Below are positions 1 through 10,854 of a stretch of 64,000 bases of DNA, piece after piece. The stretch lies in assembly GCA_949358305.1 (NCBI GenBank), contig OX442318.1, forward strand, positions 3,954,501 through 4,018,500, in the 5' to 3' direction. This DNA is from Strigamia acuminata (taxonomy: Eukaryota > Arthropoda > Chilopoda > Geophilomorpha > Linotaeniidae). The stretch's first letter is position 1. Each line of letters opens with the position of its first letter. The translations under genes and the position numbers were made by a program. Below the pieces are notes generated by a model. It had not been told where the DNA came from. It saw nothing but the letters and a program-made list of their open reading frames with translations, and made no database searches.

Positions 1-1115
1 CAAACGTCCCCGACGCCTTGAATCTGAATTAAAGTCTTCTTATCCGCTTGACTTATTGTCCCTGTGGTTTCCTTGAAGTTGAAGAATTGATTCCTGTCTT
101 TGCAGAAATGTCCAGTGGCCCCGGTGTCGTAGATCCAACAGTTGTTGGCTGCGCTGCACTGTAACATCTCCTCTTCGCTCAACTCGGTGAGAAAACCGAC
201 ATCGAACATGTTTGTGTCCAATTCTTCCGCTGTATTTGTGTTCTGGCTGTTATTCGACGGTAATTGTGCTGTGCAATCCCTTGCCCAGTGCCCTGGTTGA
301 TTGCACCGGAAACACGGCCCCCGTGGTGATGATCCGGTCGCATTTCCTCGGAAATTCCGCGAATTTTTGCCGCCTCGATAATTCGATTTGCCGCCCCTTT
401 GTCCGCCTCGGTTGTTTTGGCTGCTATTCCCTTGCTGTTGTTGGGATTTAGACGAATTATCATTGCTCTTTGTGCTTGTTCCCATGTTGAAAGCGTCCGT
501 AATTGGCGCTTGGCCCGAATCTCTGCGTTGTTGCGCGAGTCTGCCCTCCTCGGCGACCAATTCCGCTTCAACCTTTTCCAGTGTGAAATCCTTATCGTCC
601 CATCGGTAAATACTCTGCACAATTGACTGGTATTCTTGTGGCAGGTATCGGATGAGCTGGAATGCCTGATACAAATTGTCCAAGTCGTGTTTGACGTCGG
701 CTAATCGCTTTGCTGCATTGCGTATCTTCGCCGCGAATACCCCGATCGTCTCCGTCGCTGGATCGTATTTTAAATTGAAGAATTCGTCCAACAGACGTAT
801 AATTCTCGCCCTCGAGACCGGTTCGAAGTTAGTTTTCAGCGTATCCCACGCTGTTTTCGCGTCCTCGGTCCCGCTGAGCAATTCGTGGTATTGCTCCTCG
901 ATGGCGTAGTAAATTAGGCTGAAAGCTCGCCCCTTTCGCAGTTGAAAGTCCGAGCGATCTCGCCAAGACGCTCCCGGTGCCAGGGCTTCTTGTGTTCCAT
1001 CGGTGAAGGCCCAACATCCGTGGTGCATCAACAGCACTTTGATTTGCTGCTTCCACGTATCGTAGTTCGTCCTATTCAAAAGTGTAATCTTCCGGTCGAG
1101 TTTTTCCGTGTCCAT
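1..1115 (-). CDS. Ty1/copia polyprotein, gag and start of protease (copy 1, cut by window edge)
   Basis: This is the N-terminal part of a copia-type Gag-Pol polyprotein read on the minus strand, starting at the ATG whose complement is 1113-1115 and running open to the left edge. It is nearly identical to the complete copia element whose CDS starts at 49580. Position 1 corresponds to roughly 50,700 of that copy, just after the protease motif. The fragment covers the gag domain, the CCHC zinc knuckle (CFRCNQPGHWARDC) and the Asp-Thr-Gly protease site. A few substitutions and a small length difference just upstream of the start codon separate the copies. Gag packages the element RNA in cytoplasmic particles and protease matures the polyprotein. 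Whether the rest of pol is intact lies outside the window. Confidence 0.9.
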   Translation of the reverse strand, partial: MDTEKLDRKITLLNRTNYDTWKQQIKVLLMHHGCWAFTDGTQEALAPGASWRDRSDFQLRKGRAFSLIYYAIEEQYHELLSGTEDAKTAWDTLKTNFEPVSRARIIRLLDEFFNLKYDPATETIGVFAAKIRNAAKRLADVKHDLDNLYQAFQLIRYLPQEYQSIVQSIYRWDDKDFTLEKVEAELVAEEGRLAQQRRDSGQAPITDAFNMGTSTKSNDNSSKSQQQQGNSSQNNRGGQRGGKSNYRGGKNSRNFRGNATGSSPRGPCFRCNQPGHWARDCTAQLPSNNSQNTNTAEELDTNMFDVGFLTELSEEEMLQCSAANNCWIYDTGATGHFCKDRNQFFNFKETTGTISQADKKTLIQIQGVGDV

Positions 1116-1909
1116 TGTGAATTTAGTGTCCAACGCTCCAGAAACACAGCAAAAACACACACAAGATTGCTCAAAAACACTTTGAAATACTGGTAATCGC
1201 AACTGGGTGCAGTGTTGCGATGTTAGTTCGCTCTTAATACTATGTTAGTGTATCCTAGTAACAACACTAAGCTAATAATGGTATTCAACAATATATTCGA
1301 AAATAAAACGAAATAAACGAAATAAAGAGTTCATATATGTTGGCTTCCTGCTGCAGACTATCCACTTGTTTCGTACTGACAGCTTTGAGTCACACTTCAC
1401 GTGTGGTTGAGAAAAAAACGTCGTATTGTTGATTTTCCCTCGTTTTTCCGTCTTTTTCGCCTCGAAAAATTCAGTTCCTTCGAGAATTTTCTCGTTTTTG
1501 GCAATTCCCGTTCGTTTATTGCTCGTTCACACTTCCCGTGTGGTTGTCGAGCGTCGTCGTCCTTGCGTATTTGTCGTCGAGTTGTTTTCTCGGCGAAAAT
1601 TAACGCCACGTCGACGTTACGTATCGCGCCTCGCGATATTCGGAAAATCGTCCGAAAATGGCCAAAATAAACGTATTAAATAAATGTTCTATAATGTTCG
1701 AACCCAATTAATGATCCTGTGTCGCTTGATGACCAATAATCGCTTGTAGAACCGTGGATCCTTGGCATAAGCACAGGTTGATTCCATTCCTCATGGACGC
1801 CGCCATCTTGGATTTTGAGGAGAAACGCCCACTTTTTCACCTGTGGTTGCTTTGAAATGTTTTCAAACACTCTAGCTGTTTTTCCCACGTTGTTTGTGGC
1901 CCATAACCT
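1116..1909 (-). other. copia copy 1 leader with half-tRNA-iMet primer site
   Basis: This untranslated leader of about 0.8 kb lies between the copia 5' LTR and the gag ATG on the minus strand. Immediately after the LTR, 1898-1908 reads GGTTATGGGCC on the minus strand, complementary to the anticodon arm of initiator methionine tRNA. Drosophila copia primes from the same internal tRNA site. The leader holds two copies of a motif like ACACGNGAAGTGTGA, near 1396-1416 and 1529-1549, and is otherwise non-coding. Confidence 0.75.
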
Positions 1910-2228
1910 TGTTGAATAGTGTTGCAAACTTCTGCAAATAGTGACAAATGTAGTGGATTGGAAAAACACATCAGGTGAAAGAAAGAGACATCATGTTAAC
2001 AGGTGAGAACCAAAACATCAAGTGATCTTTATTGATTGGTCACATGACCTCAATGCAATCAGCGCCACCTGTAGGCAGCATACAGACACTGTATGTAAAC
2101 AAACATTGCGATCACTCGCGTTGGCCAAACACATACACTAACACTTAGCTACATGATAATACGCAAAGATATATATATACACATGTTGTAAAAAGTGATT
2201 GCCTAACAATATACATTATATCTTAACA
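1910..2228 (-). repeat. copia copy 1 5' LTR
   Basis: This is a 319-bp LTR on the minus strand with TGTTAAGATATA at its start and TATTCAACA at its end. It has the same length as, and by eye reads identical to, the LTRs at 48479-48797 and 54079-54397. It contains an AATAAA signal. The base after it (2229) is the interrupted third ORF of a gypsy element, so copia inserted there. The other target-site copy is outside the window. Confidence 0.92.
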
Positions 2229-3342
2229 CACGGGACCCAATCCGATGTTGCCAGCCCCAGCAGTCATCCAAGCCTCGACTCCAATCAACCCTTCGGAGGT
2301 AACGTTGCAACAGTTTCTGGAGGTAACGACCGTGGAGCAAGCTAGAGCGCTTTTGTGCGAGATGGACTCCTACCAACAAAACGTGATCCAAAACGTCATC
2401 ACGAACCTTCAGCGGATCTCAATTGAATATACGCAGAACAAAAATCGGGATCATCCAAATTGGAATACGAGGATCGTGGTTGCCATTACCGACTTGATGT
2501 CGATTTTGCTGGCCGCCGCCACCTTCCGAAACGCACGTGTTGCTGTAGCAGCCTGGATCGTGGTGGCCCACGAGGGTTTCCAAGTTCCGCCGGCTCTCGT
2601 AGACAGCTGGACACGTCTGGTGCCCTCTGCGGCAGTAATTCGAGCCCAAATGGTGGCCCAGGACCCGGATCCAGAGGCCTCCTACCAGAACGTTCGAGCG
2701 ATAATTCAACGCTCGCTCCCGTCACCTTCGGCGGCCACGCCAACCGCAGAGGCTCCGGTTCCCAGGGATCCGACGCCTCCTCCTCCGCCTCCGCCGAGGG
2801 AGAAGGGACCCTCCGAGCCACTGGCCGAACCAGTCCCGCTCAAGAAGAAGGAACCCAAGAAAAAGATGCTCCTCCCAAAGTCGAGCAAGAAGGTTCCAAA
2901 GACGACAGAGCCTCAAATCGCCGCCAGACTCAGGATGTACTTCCCAGGGTTGTCCTTTACGAAGGACACGGAGGCAAAACTACTCCAGTCTCCAGATCGT
3001 GGCTATTCTCTTTACGTCTGGATGAAGGACGCTATCGAAGCCGGAGCCGGAGGCGAGCGCTTCATCCAACATCAACGACTACTCCGAGCCCATCGCGCAC
3101 CAACCAGCATCGCCGAGGCCCAAAGAATCCACCACACCAATCAAGGTATGTCGGCCTTCCTGCCACCAATTTGGGCCCACGAACGAACGGGAAATCCGCT
3201 GGAAGCGCCGGGACACCTACGTTTCTACTTGAATGAGAGCGAAGACCCCTCGGACTACTCTTCAAGACTGACCACATCTCCCAACCTGGACGAACCAAGT
3301 TCGGAAGATAAGCCGAGTTATGCCGATAACTTGAAGAAATAA
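2229..3342 (+). pseudogene. gypsy-family ORF3, 3' part (element 2), interrupted by copia copy 1
   Basis: The frame is open from the edge of the copia LTR through 3342, about 370 codons, so the ORF once extended further 5'. The product is not a known retroviral enzyme and has no signal peptide or membrane segment. It has an N-terminal helical part, a run of prolines (about residues 173-187), a lysine-rich basic stretch (about 195-220) and a conserved C-terminal part. The C-terminal part aligns with the end of the ORF3 at 57728-60550 (shared pattern: RLLRAHR, WAHER or WVHER, PGHLRFYLNE or PGHAQFFINE). The middle also aligns (AAWIVVAHEG against AAWTIIDREG). The stop lies 200 bp before a gypsy polypurine tract and LTR, the same layout as in the larger element. 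Function is unknown. Confidence 0.7.
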
Positions 3343-3530
3343 GTAATTAGAAATCGTGACGAGAAGACTGTCTTCTCCAAACTAGGAAATTATTATTATT
3401 TGTTTGCGTATCAATTATTTAAGAATGTAAAATATTTTATGCACCATTCATCATCATTTAAATAAAAAGATTATTTTATGATTAGATATTGTTCCTCCTT
3501 TTATTTAAGGGACCCCGATGATTTATTCTC

Positions 3531-3539
3531 GGGGAGGGA
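3531..3539 (+). other. gypsy element 2 polypurine tract
   Basis: GGGGAGGGA sits two bases before the 3' LTR. The gypsy element at 60575-60584 has the same arrangement (GGGGGAGGGACG then TGTGGTGA). This marks plus-strand DNA priming and fixes the LTR start. Confidence 0.75.
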
Positions 3540-3541
3540 CG

Positions 3542-4172
3542 TGTGGTGATTCGGCATCACCTGAAGAAGTAATTAGCGGTGATTATTGTGTTACTAATAC
3601 TCGCCACTAGAGCGCGCTAGAAATACCGACTAGACTGACTAGTCTCGTGTTTCTGCGAACCTGCATAATCGGAAGGATTTGCATATGACGTCATTTCCGG
3701 TTAGTATATAACGCCGATACTTGACCGGAAACGACACTACAGTTACCACATTTCAGCAAGAGCACCATTTACCTCACCTTTCAGGCCGTTTCACGGATTG
3801 ATCGAGGACCGGTGCCCGCTGACCATCTCAACTGTACAACAGCCACATTTATTTAGCGTAGCCAATCTACGCTAGAATAAATATTCGAACGATATTCGTT
3901 TAATTCGCACGAGAAAGCGAATTCTCGCGTGTTCATAATAACACGTGGAAATACCCTAGACAACAAACATAGACCACGCGTAGGACTAAACAATTGGATC
4001 CGCCATTGTTTAGCGGCAACTCGTATTCGCAGCCGAATCCGAGGACCAACACAGGAAACATCTTGACTTATATTTGTATTAGTAAGCGTGTTTTAATAAA
4101 GCAGTATTTGAAATATATTGTATTCCCGAGTGTATTATTTATTATCTTTAACCACAAAGTCGAATCACGACA
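3542..4172 (+). repeat. gypsy element 2 3' LTR
   Basis: This is a 631-bp LTR starting TGTGGTGATTCGG and ending CGAATCACGACA. It contains a TATA-like AGTATATAACG near 3702 and several AATAAA-like signals. The start motif, preceding polypurine tract and end resemble the 817-bp LTRs of the large gypsy element at 42618 and 60587, but the body has diverged, so it is a separate subfamily. The 5' LTR of this copy is not in the window. Confidence 0.75.
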
Positions 4173-5700
4173 CATTTTTCGACCATGCTGACCATGCTGT
4201 CCACCACGCTGTCCACCATGCTGTCGACCATGCTGTCCACTCCAATGCAGGCCAAATTTCGATTCTACACAACCCTGAGGATGGCGAGGAAGGATTCCAA
4301 TGATTCCCACTACCATGCTGATAAGTTGTGTAAACTTTTTATTGTGATTTTCTTATTTGTGATGCGGTTTTCACCGATTACGGACATTGTTGCCACGTGC
4401 TGCATACGTTGGGCCTACTTGTTTGTTGCCGTCGAGTTCACCGTTTTCATCGCATTTTTCACCGTTTTCAATCGTCATGGCCACGTTAAAAGGGACCACC
4501 ACAGAAATTCGATTCAATCACAGACTTTGAACCGCTTTTTCGTGTGCAGATGACGTACGCCGACCGCCGTTCATACGATGGAATTTCGACCCCGCACTCT
4601 TCAATTGTACTAGCTGTTTCCAGCCATTTTGGGGGGGGAGGGAGAGTTGTGCCAACTTTTGTGTTTCAATTCGTGTTTCAATGTTAAATATTGCGTTACA
4701 AATTTCGTGCAACTCTTTGCACTATGCTGATACAAATTCTTGCAACTATTTGCACTACAATTCCTGTGTTCAAATGTTCAATTTTACTATACAATTTTCA
4801 GTGTTATTCAAATGTTCAATTCAATTACAATGTTCCAATTTACTATGTTTTCAATTTTCAATTTCTGAGTTCTGTGTACAATTCCATTTCAATGCTAATT
4901 TCTATCCAAGTGCTTTCAGTTAAAATTACAATTCAATGTGTTCAATTTCTGTTTTTAATCCCAATGTTTTTTATTCAATGTTTACTGTTTAATTGCTCTC
5001 CTTAATTGCACTGTTTCGCAATTGAGGGGATACTGGAGTGTTTTCCACTCCATCTTAATTCTTTGCTATTTTGTGACGCACGTCAAGCACGTCGTGTTCC
5101 CGCGACGTGCGAGAGCGCATGTTGCGCCACCTATGATTTTTATGTTAATAAACACATTCATGCAAATTTCCCTACAACTACCGCCTCGTGTCCGACTCCA
5201 ATCCAAGTGCATCCAACAATCCGATACAATTCAAAGCACAGAACACACCAATTTCCAAACATTTCCAAGTTAAAAATTTATATGGAAAAGTTGAATTTAC
5301 TATGACGTGGAAATTTGTTAGAAATGTGTTGGAAATATTTATATATTTCCAAACTTCTGAAAATGTGTAGTAAATCCTAAAGATGAAAACTCATATTTTC
5401 AATTAGTTGTAAATTTTTTGTTTGAAATGTTATGTTTCCAATCAATTTTCTTTTAGATGGAAATGTGTTGTAAACTTCATTGGACAATGATTGTAAACAT
5501 AATGTAAAAGCAAGAGAATACTTGAAATTTAAATGTAACATTTAAATATCTGAAATGTAACAAGACCAAGGTAAAATACTGTCAGGAACAATAAAATTGT
5601 ATCAAATTTGAACTCAGAAGAGAAAATAATGTATAAAACGGTCCAATTTCGAACCGACATGGACAATATGAAATCGGGCCAATCAGGGCGCAGGGACGGA
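4173..5700. other. No gene seen: A+T-rich sequence with short internal repeats
   Basis: The stretch starts with a few imperfect copies of a 12-15 bp CCATGCTGTCCA unit (4183-4245). It then has a long run rich in TTCAATT words (4680-5000) and TGGAAAT words (5280-5480). The open frames here are short, overlap on both strands and resemble no protein family I know. I find no splice-supported exon. Confidence 0.6.
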
Positions 5701-5710
5701 AAAATACATG

Positions 5711-5768
5711 TCGATGAAACGTACCGTTGATGAAACGTACCGTTGATGAAACGTACCGTCGATGAAAC
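5711..5768. repeat. Short tandem repeat, 17-bp unit
   Basis: About three and a half copies of CGATGAAACGTACCGTT lie head to tail with only C/T differences. Confidence 0.85.
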
Positions 5769-5837
5769 AATCCGACTCCTCCACAAAGACGTTACTATAC
5801 AGTATATAGGAAGTTATGCATAAACTATTACAAGTCA

Positions 5838-5912
5838 TACTAGCCTAGTGGACAGAGCAGTGGTCTTTGGAACAAAGGGTCCCAGGTTCAATTCTGGCAG
5901 AGGTCATGGTAA
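5838..5912 (+). repeat. tRNA-like segment (degenerate tRNA or SINE head)
   Basis: TAGCCTAGTGG matches a Pol III A box and GGTTCAATTCT, 45-50 bases downstream, matches a B box. The arms do not pair well: the T arm has at least two mismatches and the anticodon arm cannot form a normal 7-base loop. I therefore read it as a tRNA pseudogene or the head of a tRNA-derived SINE. An A-rich tail region follows (AAGAAAAAAGAAAAC). Confidence 0.45.
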
Positions 5913-6610
5913 GAAAAAAGAAAACTTTAAGATTTAAATAAATTTGAATAAAACTGTCAATAAAACATCTAAATAGTGATGAAATTAATGAAAACTAATT
6001 GTTGAATGGTAATTGAAAAAAAATCAAACAGCTTAACTAAAAAAAGAAAATTGAGTCAGTGTATTTAAATTTTTCAAAATGGAGGGTAGTAAATTTTTTA
6101 TATTGGAAATATGTTGAAAATACATTGGAAATACATTGGAAATACATTGGAAATATATTATGAAATTTCATAATTACACAATTGAAAATGTTTGTAAAGT
6201 TATTGTAAAAAAAGTCACAGAAATGGTCTCTTTCCAGATTGTAAATATGTTTGGAAAAGACTTATTTTCAATTGTTTGTAAATCTAATTTACAAACTTGT
6301 AAAATCCATCTAACTTACCTATTTATTTACAATTCTTTACAAGTGAGTAAATCTGATTTTTTTTCCAGTGCTTAATCCGAAATATGTCCTGACTATCCAG
6401 TTCCTAGGAAGGACCTAGTAGAAGACTATGTCTTGGGTATCCACTTCCTACAATCTAGGATTGGATGGATTTAGGTGCCCACTGATCCCATTGGATCACT
6501 GGACAGCCCATTCTTCACCCCGAGTATGTATTCCGTGTAAACCGGATATAACACGCTCTTGTTCTTGTTTCTGTTTCTGATTATTTACTTGAGCACTTAT
6601 ATACTTCACT
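5913..6610. other. No gene seen: A+T-rich sequence with TGGAAATACAT repeats
   Basis: The words TTGGAAATACA and TTTACAA recur between 6060 and 6350. No frame shows a recognisable protein and no RNA gene is visible. Confidence 0.55.
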
Positions 6611-6614
6611 TCGT

Positions 6615-6905
6615 TCCGACAATCCGTTGTAGAAATACTTGATATTTAGTGTAAGCATCTAGAGTGGATAGAAGACTCACAGACACACTGCCCGCCTCTT
6701 CATGCCAACATTCCGTTGTAGAAATAGTAAGTTTACTTGCATTTAAGTGCAGCATCTAGATTGGGGTACAACCCACAGACACACTCCCTCCAGCTTCATG
6801 CCAACATACCGTTGTAGAATGTAGAATCTAGAGTGGAGTAATTCACAGACGCATTGGTAATGTAGTATCTAGAGTGGAATAAATTCACAGACACATTATC
6901 GGGGT
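6615..6905. repeat. Degenerate tandem repeat, unit about 60-110 bp
   Basis: The motifs CCGTTGTAGAA, then AGCATCTAGA.TGG, then CACAGACACA recur in the same order three to four times, with shortening units towards the right end. It is non-coding and ends just before a GGTAACCGAGCGGAGTAATT direct repeat at 6904-6970. Confidence 0.65.
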
Positions 6906-7239
6906 AACCGAGCGGAGTAATTTCCCGGTTACTCTTCCGCCAGCCAGAACTGAGCGGAGTAATTTCCCGAAAATGGATAACCTTTCCTGCGAGAAACTTC
7001 TGTATTCAATTTGTTGTTGGATGATGGAACATCTTAATTATTATTTTGATGTTGATTGCACTCGGGGCAAAAATAGCTCGGCGCTATTTTAATTTATCTT
7101 TTATTTTTACAGTTATTTATTCAGCTTCGTGAATATAATATCATGTTGAATTCTATTGAATTTACATGAATATTTATTCAAATTGTGTCGTCATATTTTA
7201 ACCGCGCTTTGTAATTATTATTTGTATAATAATTACAAG

Positions 7240-7641
7240 TGTGATGATTGCGGAAAAGTCAACCGCACCTCTCGGGTATAACCCACCCAAGCCTAACCAT
7301 TACACACCCTTTTTAGAACCCAAACCCAAACCAGGCAGATGTCGAAAACGTTCGAATCCATTTTAAGACGACATCTTTTACGTCACTGTAGTAAGAACAT
7401 TAACTATTCTTATTACGCGACTGAAGCCATCAAGTGATATTATTTTAGGGCTTTTGCCAACTAATTGTATATTTTAACATGAAGTTATCTTAAGCCATTT
7501 GTAGGCATAGTTTTATATAAGTTCCAATTCGTAATAAATTGTTATATGATTTGAGAAACCCACAAGCCTCCGTACTTTATACTTTCACACAAGTTCACAG
7601 TTTATTTGTTAAGCAATTGTATCTCGTTAAGTCAATCGTCA
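7240..7641. repeat. Putative solo LTR, 402 bp
   Basis: The segment starts TGTGATGATTG and ends CAATCGTCA. Its ends are imperfect inverted repeats and it is flanked on both sides by the 4-bp sequence CAAG (7236-7239 and 7642-7645), as expected for a gypsy-type target duplication. An AATAAA signal lies near 7533. There is no coding capacity and no primer site follows. Confidence 0.5.
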
Positions 7642-7944
7642 CAAGGCAAACGCGTTTTGCGCGGTTAGGCAATTGTGTTTTCAGCGGTTAGGCAACTGTG
7701 TTTTAAGCGGTGCTGCAAATGCTTTACCCGTCTATTCAAACTTACTTAGCTTTTTGCGCGGCTTTGCAGCTTTGCGGATTGCGCCTGCACGGTTATTAAA
7801 GCAGAGATTATTTCAATGTAGAGCTTGGTTTAGCCAGCTATTTTCCTTTTTTACGCGCTTCATTATTCAGCGTTTATTACCAATTCCAAGAAATAATTAT
7901 ACGCCCGAAATTTTATTCGTGCAGAAGAGAAGTGTAACATAAAG

Positions 7945-8558
7945 AGAACTAAAGTTAGTAAAAAATAGAAAATATAAAAAATGAGAATTTCATGCCCACG
8001 ACAAACACTTTTGTGAATTAGAAATGACCCTAGGTTGGTGCCGGTAGGATTAATATGACATAATTTTTAATTTTCTTAAAATATTTGAAATGTCTATTTT
8101 GTGATTAGCTTTTTGTACTTACAGTTTCGTAGTTGCATTCGTGGAACTGCGGCACTCGATCTGTTCGTATTGCTACTGCAATGCAGTATATTGATGATGT
8201 GTCTGTTGGAAGAGTTTTAAAAGAATCAATGACAACTTAAATAAATTATCATAAAGACATGAGTCAAAATCATTGAATGTCAGAAAAGCAACTATTAAAA
8301 TATTTTGAAAGACATTCGCCAGAAGGAATAATTATGTTTAATAACTATGTTTGTGGTTCTTCTCCAAACGTGCGGTTGAAAGTTTTGATTGACATTTGTA
8401 GAAGTCAACATATTCTAAGACACAGTGGTATTTTTATCTGTCGCCAAAAGGTACAATTATGTTTAATGACTATGTTCGTGGTTCTTTTCCAAACGTGCGG
8501 TTGAAAGTTTTGATTGACATTTGTAGATGTCAACATATTCTAAAACGCAGTGGTATTT
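7945..8558. repeat. Dispersed repeat R1, copy 1
   Basis: This is homologous to 20265-20960 and 39895-40308. Shared blocks include GAGAACTAAAGTTAGTAAAA, CTTTTTGTACTTACAGTTTC and GTCAGAAAAGCAACTATTAA. This copy carries an internal duplication of about 115 bp (8310-8440 against 8445-8560). Its open frames are short and not conserved between copies. Confidence 0.7.
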
Positions 8559-8606
8559 TTGTCTCTTTCTAGTCGTTTTAGAATATCTTTCTTAGTTTGT
8601 CTCAGC
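8559..8606 (-). pseudogene. Exon-1 scrap of the DEG/ENaC gene family
   Basis: On the minus strand this short piece reads as a line ending KKDILKRLERDKN. It matches the cytoplasmic N-terminus of the channel gene at 15.3-19.1 kb (VKDIFRRLEREKN), including the DNA motif TCTCTTTCTAGTCGT. It abuts the R1 repeat directly and has no start codon or membrane segment, so it is a rearrangement remnant. Confidence 0.4.
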
Positions 8607-9192
8607 TTCAAGCACAACTTTTGCTTGATTTTTGTTATGTTCTAGATTAGAAAAAGTGGGAATTAATTTGTCACTAATTTGAGTTTGAGACAGAGTATTT
8701 TTATTTTCTTACTATTAAAAAATTTTCTTTTCAAAAATTGCACTGGGTTCTTTAAAATGGACGAATATCCGTAGTTGTCTACTGCACAGAAATGTGTGTA
8801 CAGTTTTACAGCAATGCAGATATATTTTCTAGATCCAATTTTCTTGATTAATTATATAGATGTAAAGTGGAAAACAAAAAATTAATTAATCCGGAGAATT
8901 AATTTTAGAATTAATTAACTATCTATAGACCTCTTTATTTTACAACACTACAACAAGAGAGACATTTTTCTAATTACTTTAATTTATTTTTTAAATTGTA
9001 AGTAAAGCTGCACAAATATACAAGAAATGTAATGGGATTGAGATTATTGGCTTATCCATTCAGTCTAAAAATATATTTTAAAACACTTTTTACAAGGTAA
9101 CGCAAGCCGTTTAATTTTTTTTCTGACCTGCCTCCTTCGGCAATTATTTGGACCTCATTAACCCACAAAAATCACAAAATTAAACAAACCTC
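8607..9192. other. No gene seen: A+T-rich spacer
   Basis: About 0.6 kb of A+T-rich sequence with an ATTAATTAAT cluster at 8880-8930. No frame or RNA structure is supported. Confidence 0.5.
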
Positions 9193-10850
9193 TGTGACGG
9201 TGACGACCACAACTCCCATTTAACAATGGTACCGGGAAGAGATTGCAATAAATAAACAGTGAATAAAATACAAGATAAATACAGGGCCGTTTTGACCTAT
9301 GAGGCGAAGAGGTCGAAACGGCCCTGGATAAATACAAGACAGTTTATTGTTGACAAACAATAGAATCGAGGCTAAATTATACATAGGACTAATGCTGACA
9401 TTTGGCAAGTTAACTGACTTATTTAAACTATACAATAAATTGGCCAATTGGCCCTGAAACAATATCATTACGTGTCGAAGATGCGGGAGCGGTTTCCCCA
9501 TCGCTCGACCTGTTTTACCGATGTCATCTAAGCCGGATGGCTGTCTCCTGGCGTCCGATACGGCTTCACAGGTTCCTTGGTTCGCTTGTGTAATTTATCG
9601 CACGTCGATAAATCGAATGATCTGAGTCATGCAGTTGAGTCATGCAGTTGACTTTGTCTGCACCGCCACAACTGAGGTTGGATATTGGTGTAAGTAAATG
9701 TGTTCATTTACTCATCAATATTCCGATTTATGAATTATATTTAATTCATAAGTGTTGTGAGTTTTTCTACTGGATATTTCGTCGATAAGTTGTCGTCAAC
9801 TTATTTGTCATATTTGAGTTCAATGTATTCGTGTTTTAAGTCTTCTGACTTTGATTAATTAACTTGTTGCCAAGTTAATATTGTTCTGTCGTAAATGTAA
9901 AGGATAAATGTTAATCTTCCCGTCGCAACACACAATTGCCGTCGATAGCTTTGGCACCGAATACCATGAGAATCAGCTTGCCAAACACTTGGTGCTACTC
10001 GTGGTTACTGTGAAACAGACTGCTTTTGCACCAACAGGTGAAGGAACCAACTCTCAACAGTTCCGGTGCTTACTCGCGGTTACGAGATGCGTTCATACCG
10101 AAAATGACCACTCAGTCCTGCCCGGAGGATACTGAATTGCACAGAAGGCAGGTTCTCCTCGGCGAGACCGTAAATTGAAACATGTATGCAACATAACAAT
10201 CCAATACGTCGGCTTCAATTGCCGGTGGTTGCATGATTCGGTAGAATCATGCCGCGGTTCTTTGTGAATAAATCAGCAAAGAACCAAAAGGTTTTTAATG
10301 GACAACGAATCATATTTCATAAGTAATAATACCAAACAGAAATAATCAAACAGAGCCACGGGATGGCCGGTTGTTTGGGTTTATATAACCTGACTGGATT
10401 AGGGATTAATCCAATCAACCAATTGGAACATGGGTTCCACGAATCCCTCCAATCCCGTATCACCGGAAGTGGATACGGAGGAGCAATATGCTAATTCTCA
10501 CCACAACCGGAACTGGATACCCAGGACCGGAAATGGATCCACCAATCACATCGGTCGGTTGATCGATTGATCGCCAAATCTCCTTTTCTGCTGAACTAGA
10601 GATTCAATTCACTTATTGTGAATAATAACCATTAATATATATTTATATTAATACGAAAATAAGCTTTGTTTATTCTAATAAATATATTCTTCTATTTATT
10701 TTACCAGTTTTTAACTCGTAATTTGAATTTACCGCTGAAACGTAATCGCGCCATCTAGTGGCGACTTGAAGCATTGACAAATGCGGGTTTTGCCGAAAAC
10801 TACTAAAATTCAGCCGTGTTATTAATAAATACCACCTACAAACCGTCATA
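9193..10850 (-). repeat. Putative solo LTR, 1.66 kb, minus orientation
   Basis: The plus-strand ends are TGTGACGG and CCGTCATA, imperfect inverted repeats. Both sides carry the 4-bp sequence CCTC (9189-9192 and 10851-10854), a target-site duplication. A TATATAA motif lies near 10381. Read on the minus strand, its start and the following CACTAGATGGCGC block resemble the start of the putative LTR at 35872-37844. I see no conserved coding frame inside. Confidence 0.5.
9282..9326. other. Long hairpin inside the putative LTR
   Basis: CAGGGCCGTTTTGACCT (9282-9298) pairs with AGGTCGAAACGGCCCTG (9310-9326) with a single mismatch and an 11-base loop. Confidence 0.75.
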
Positions 10851-10854
10851 CCTC

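Noticed and set aside
179-622. 147-codon frame on the minus strand (and its twin at 50073-50516)
   Set aside because: It lies in another phase of copia gag, whose true frame is supported by the zinc knuckle and the whole polyprotein.
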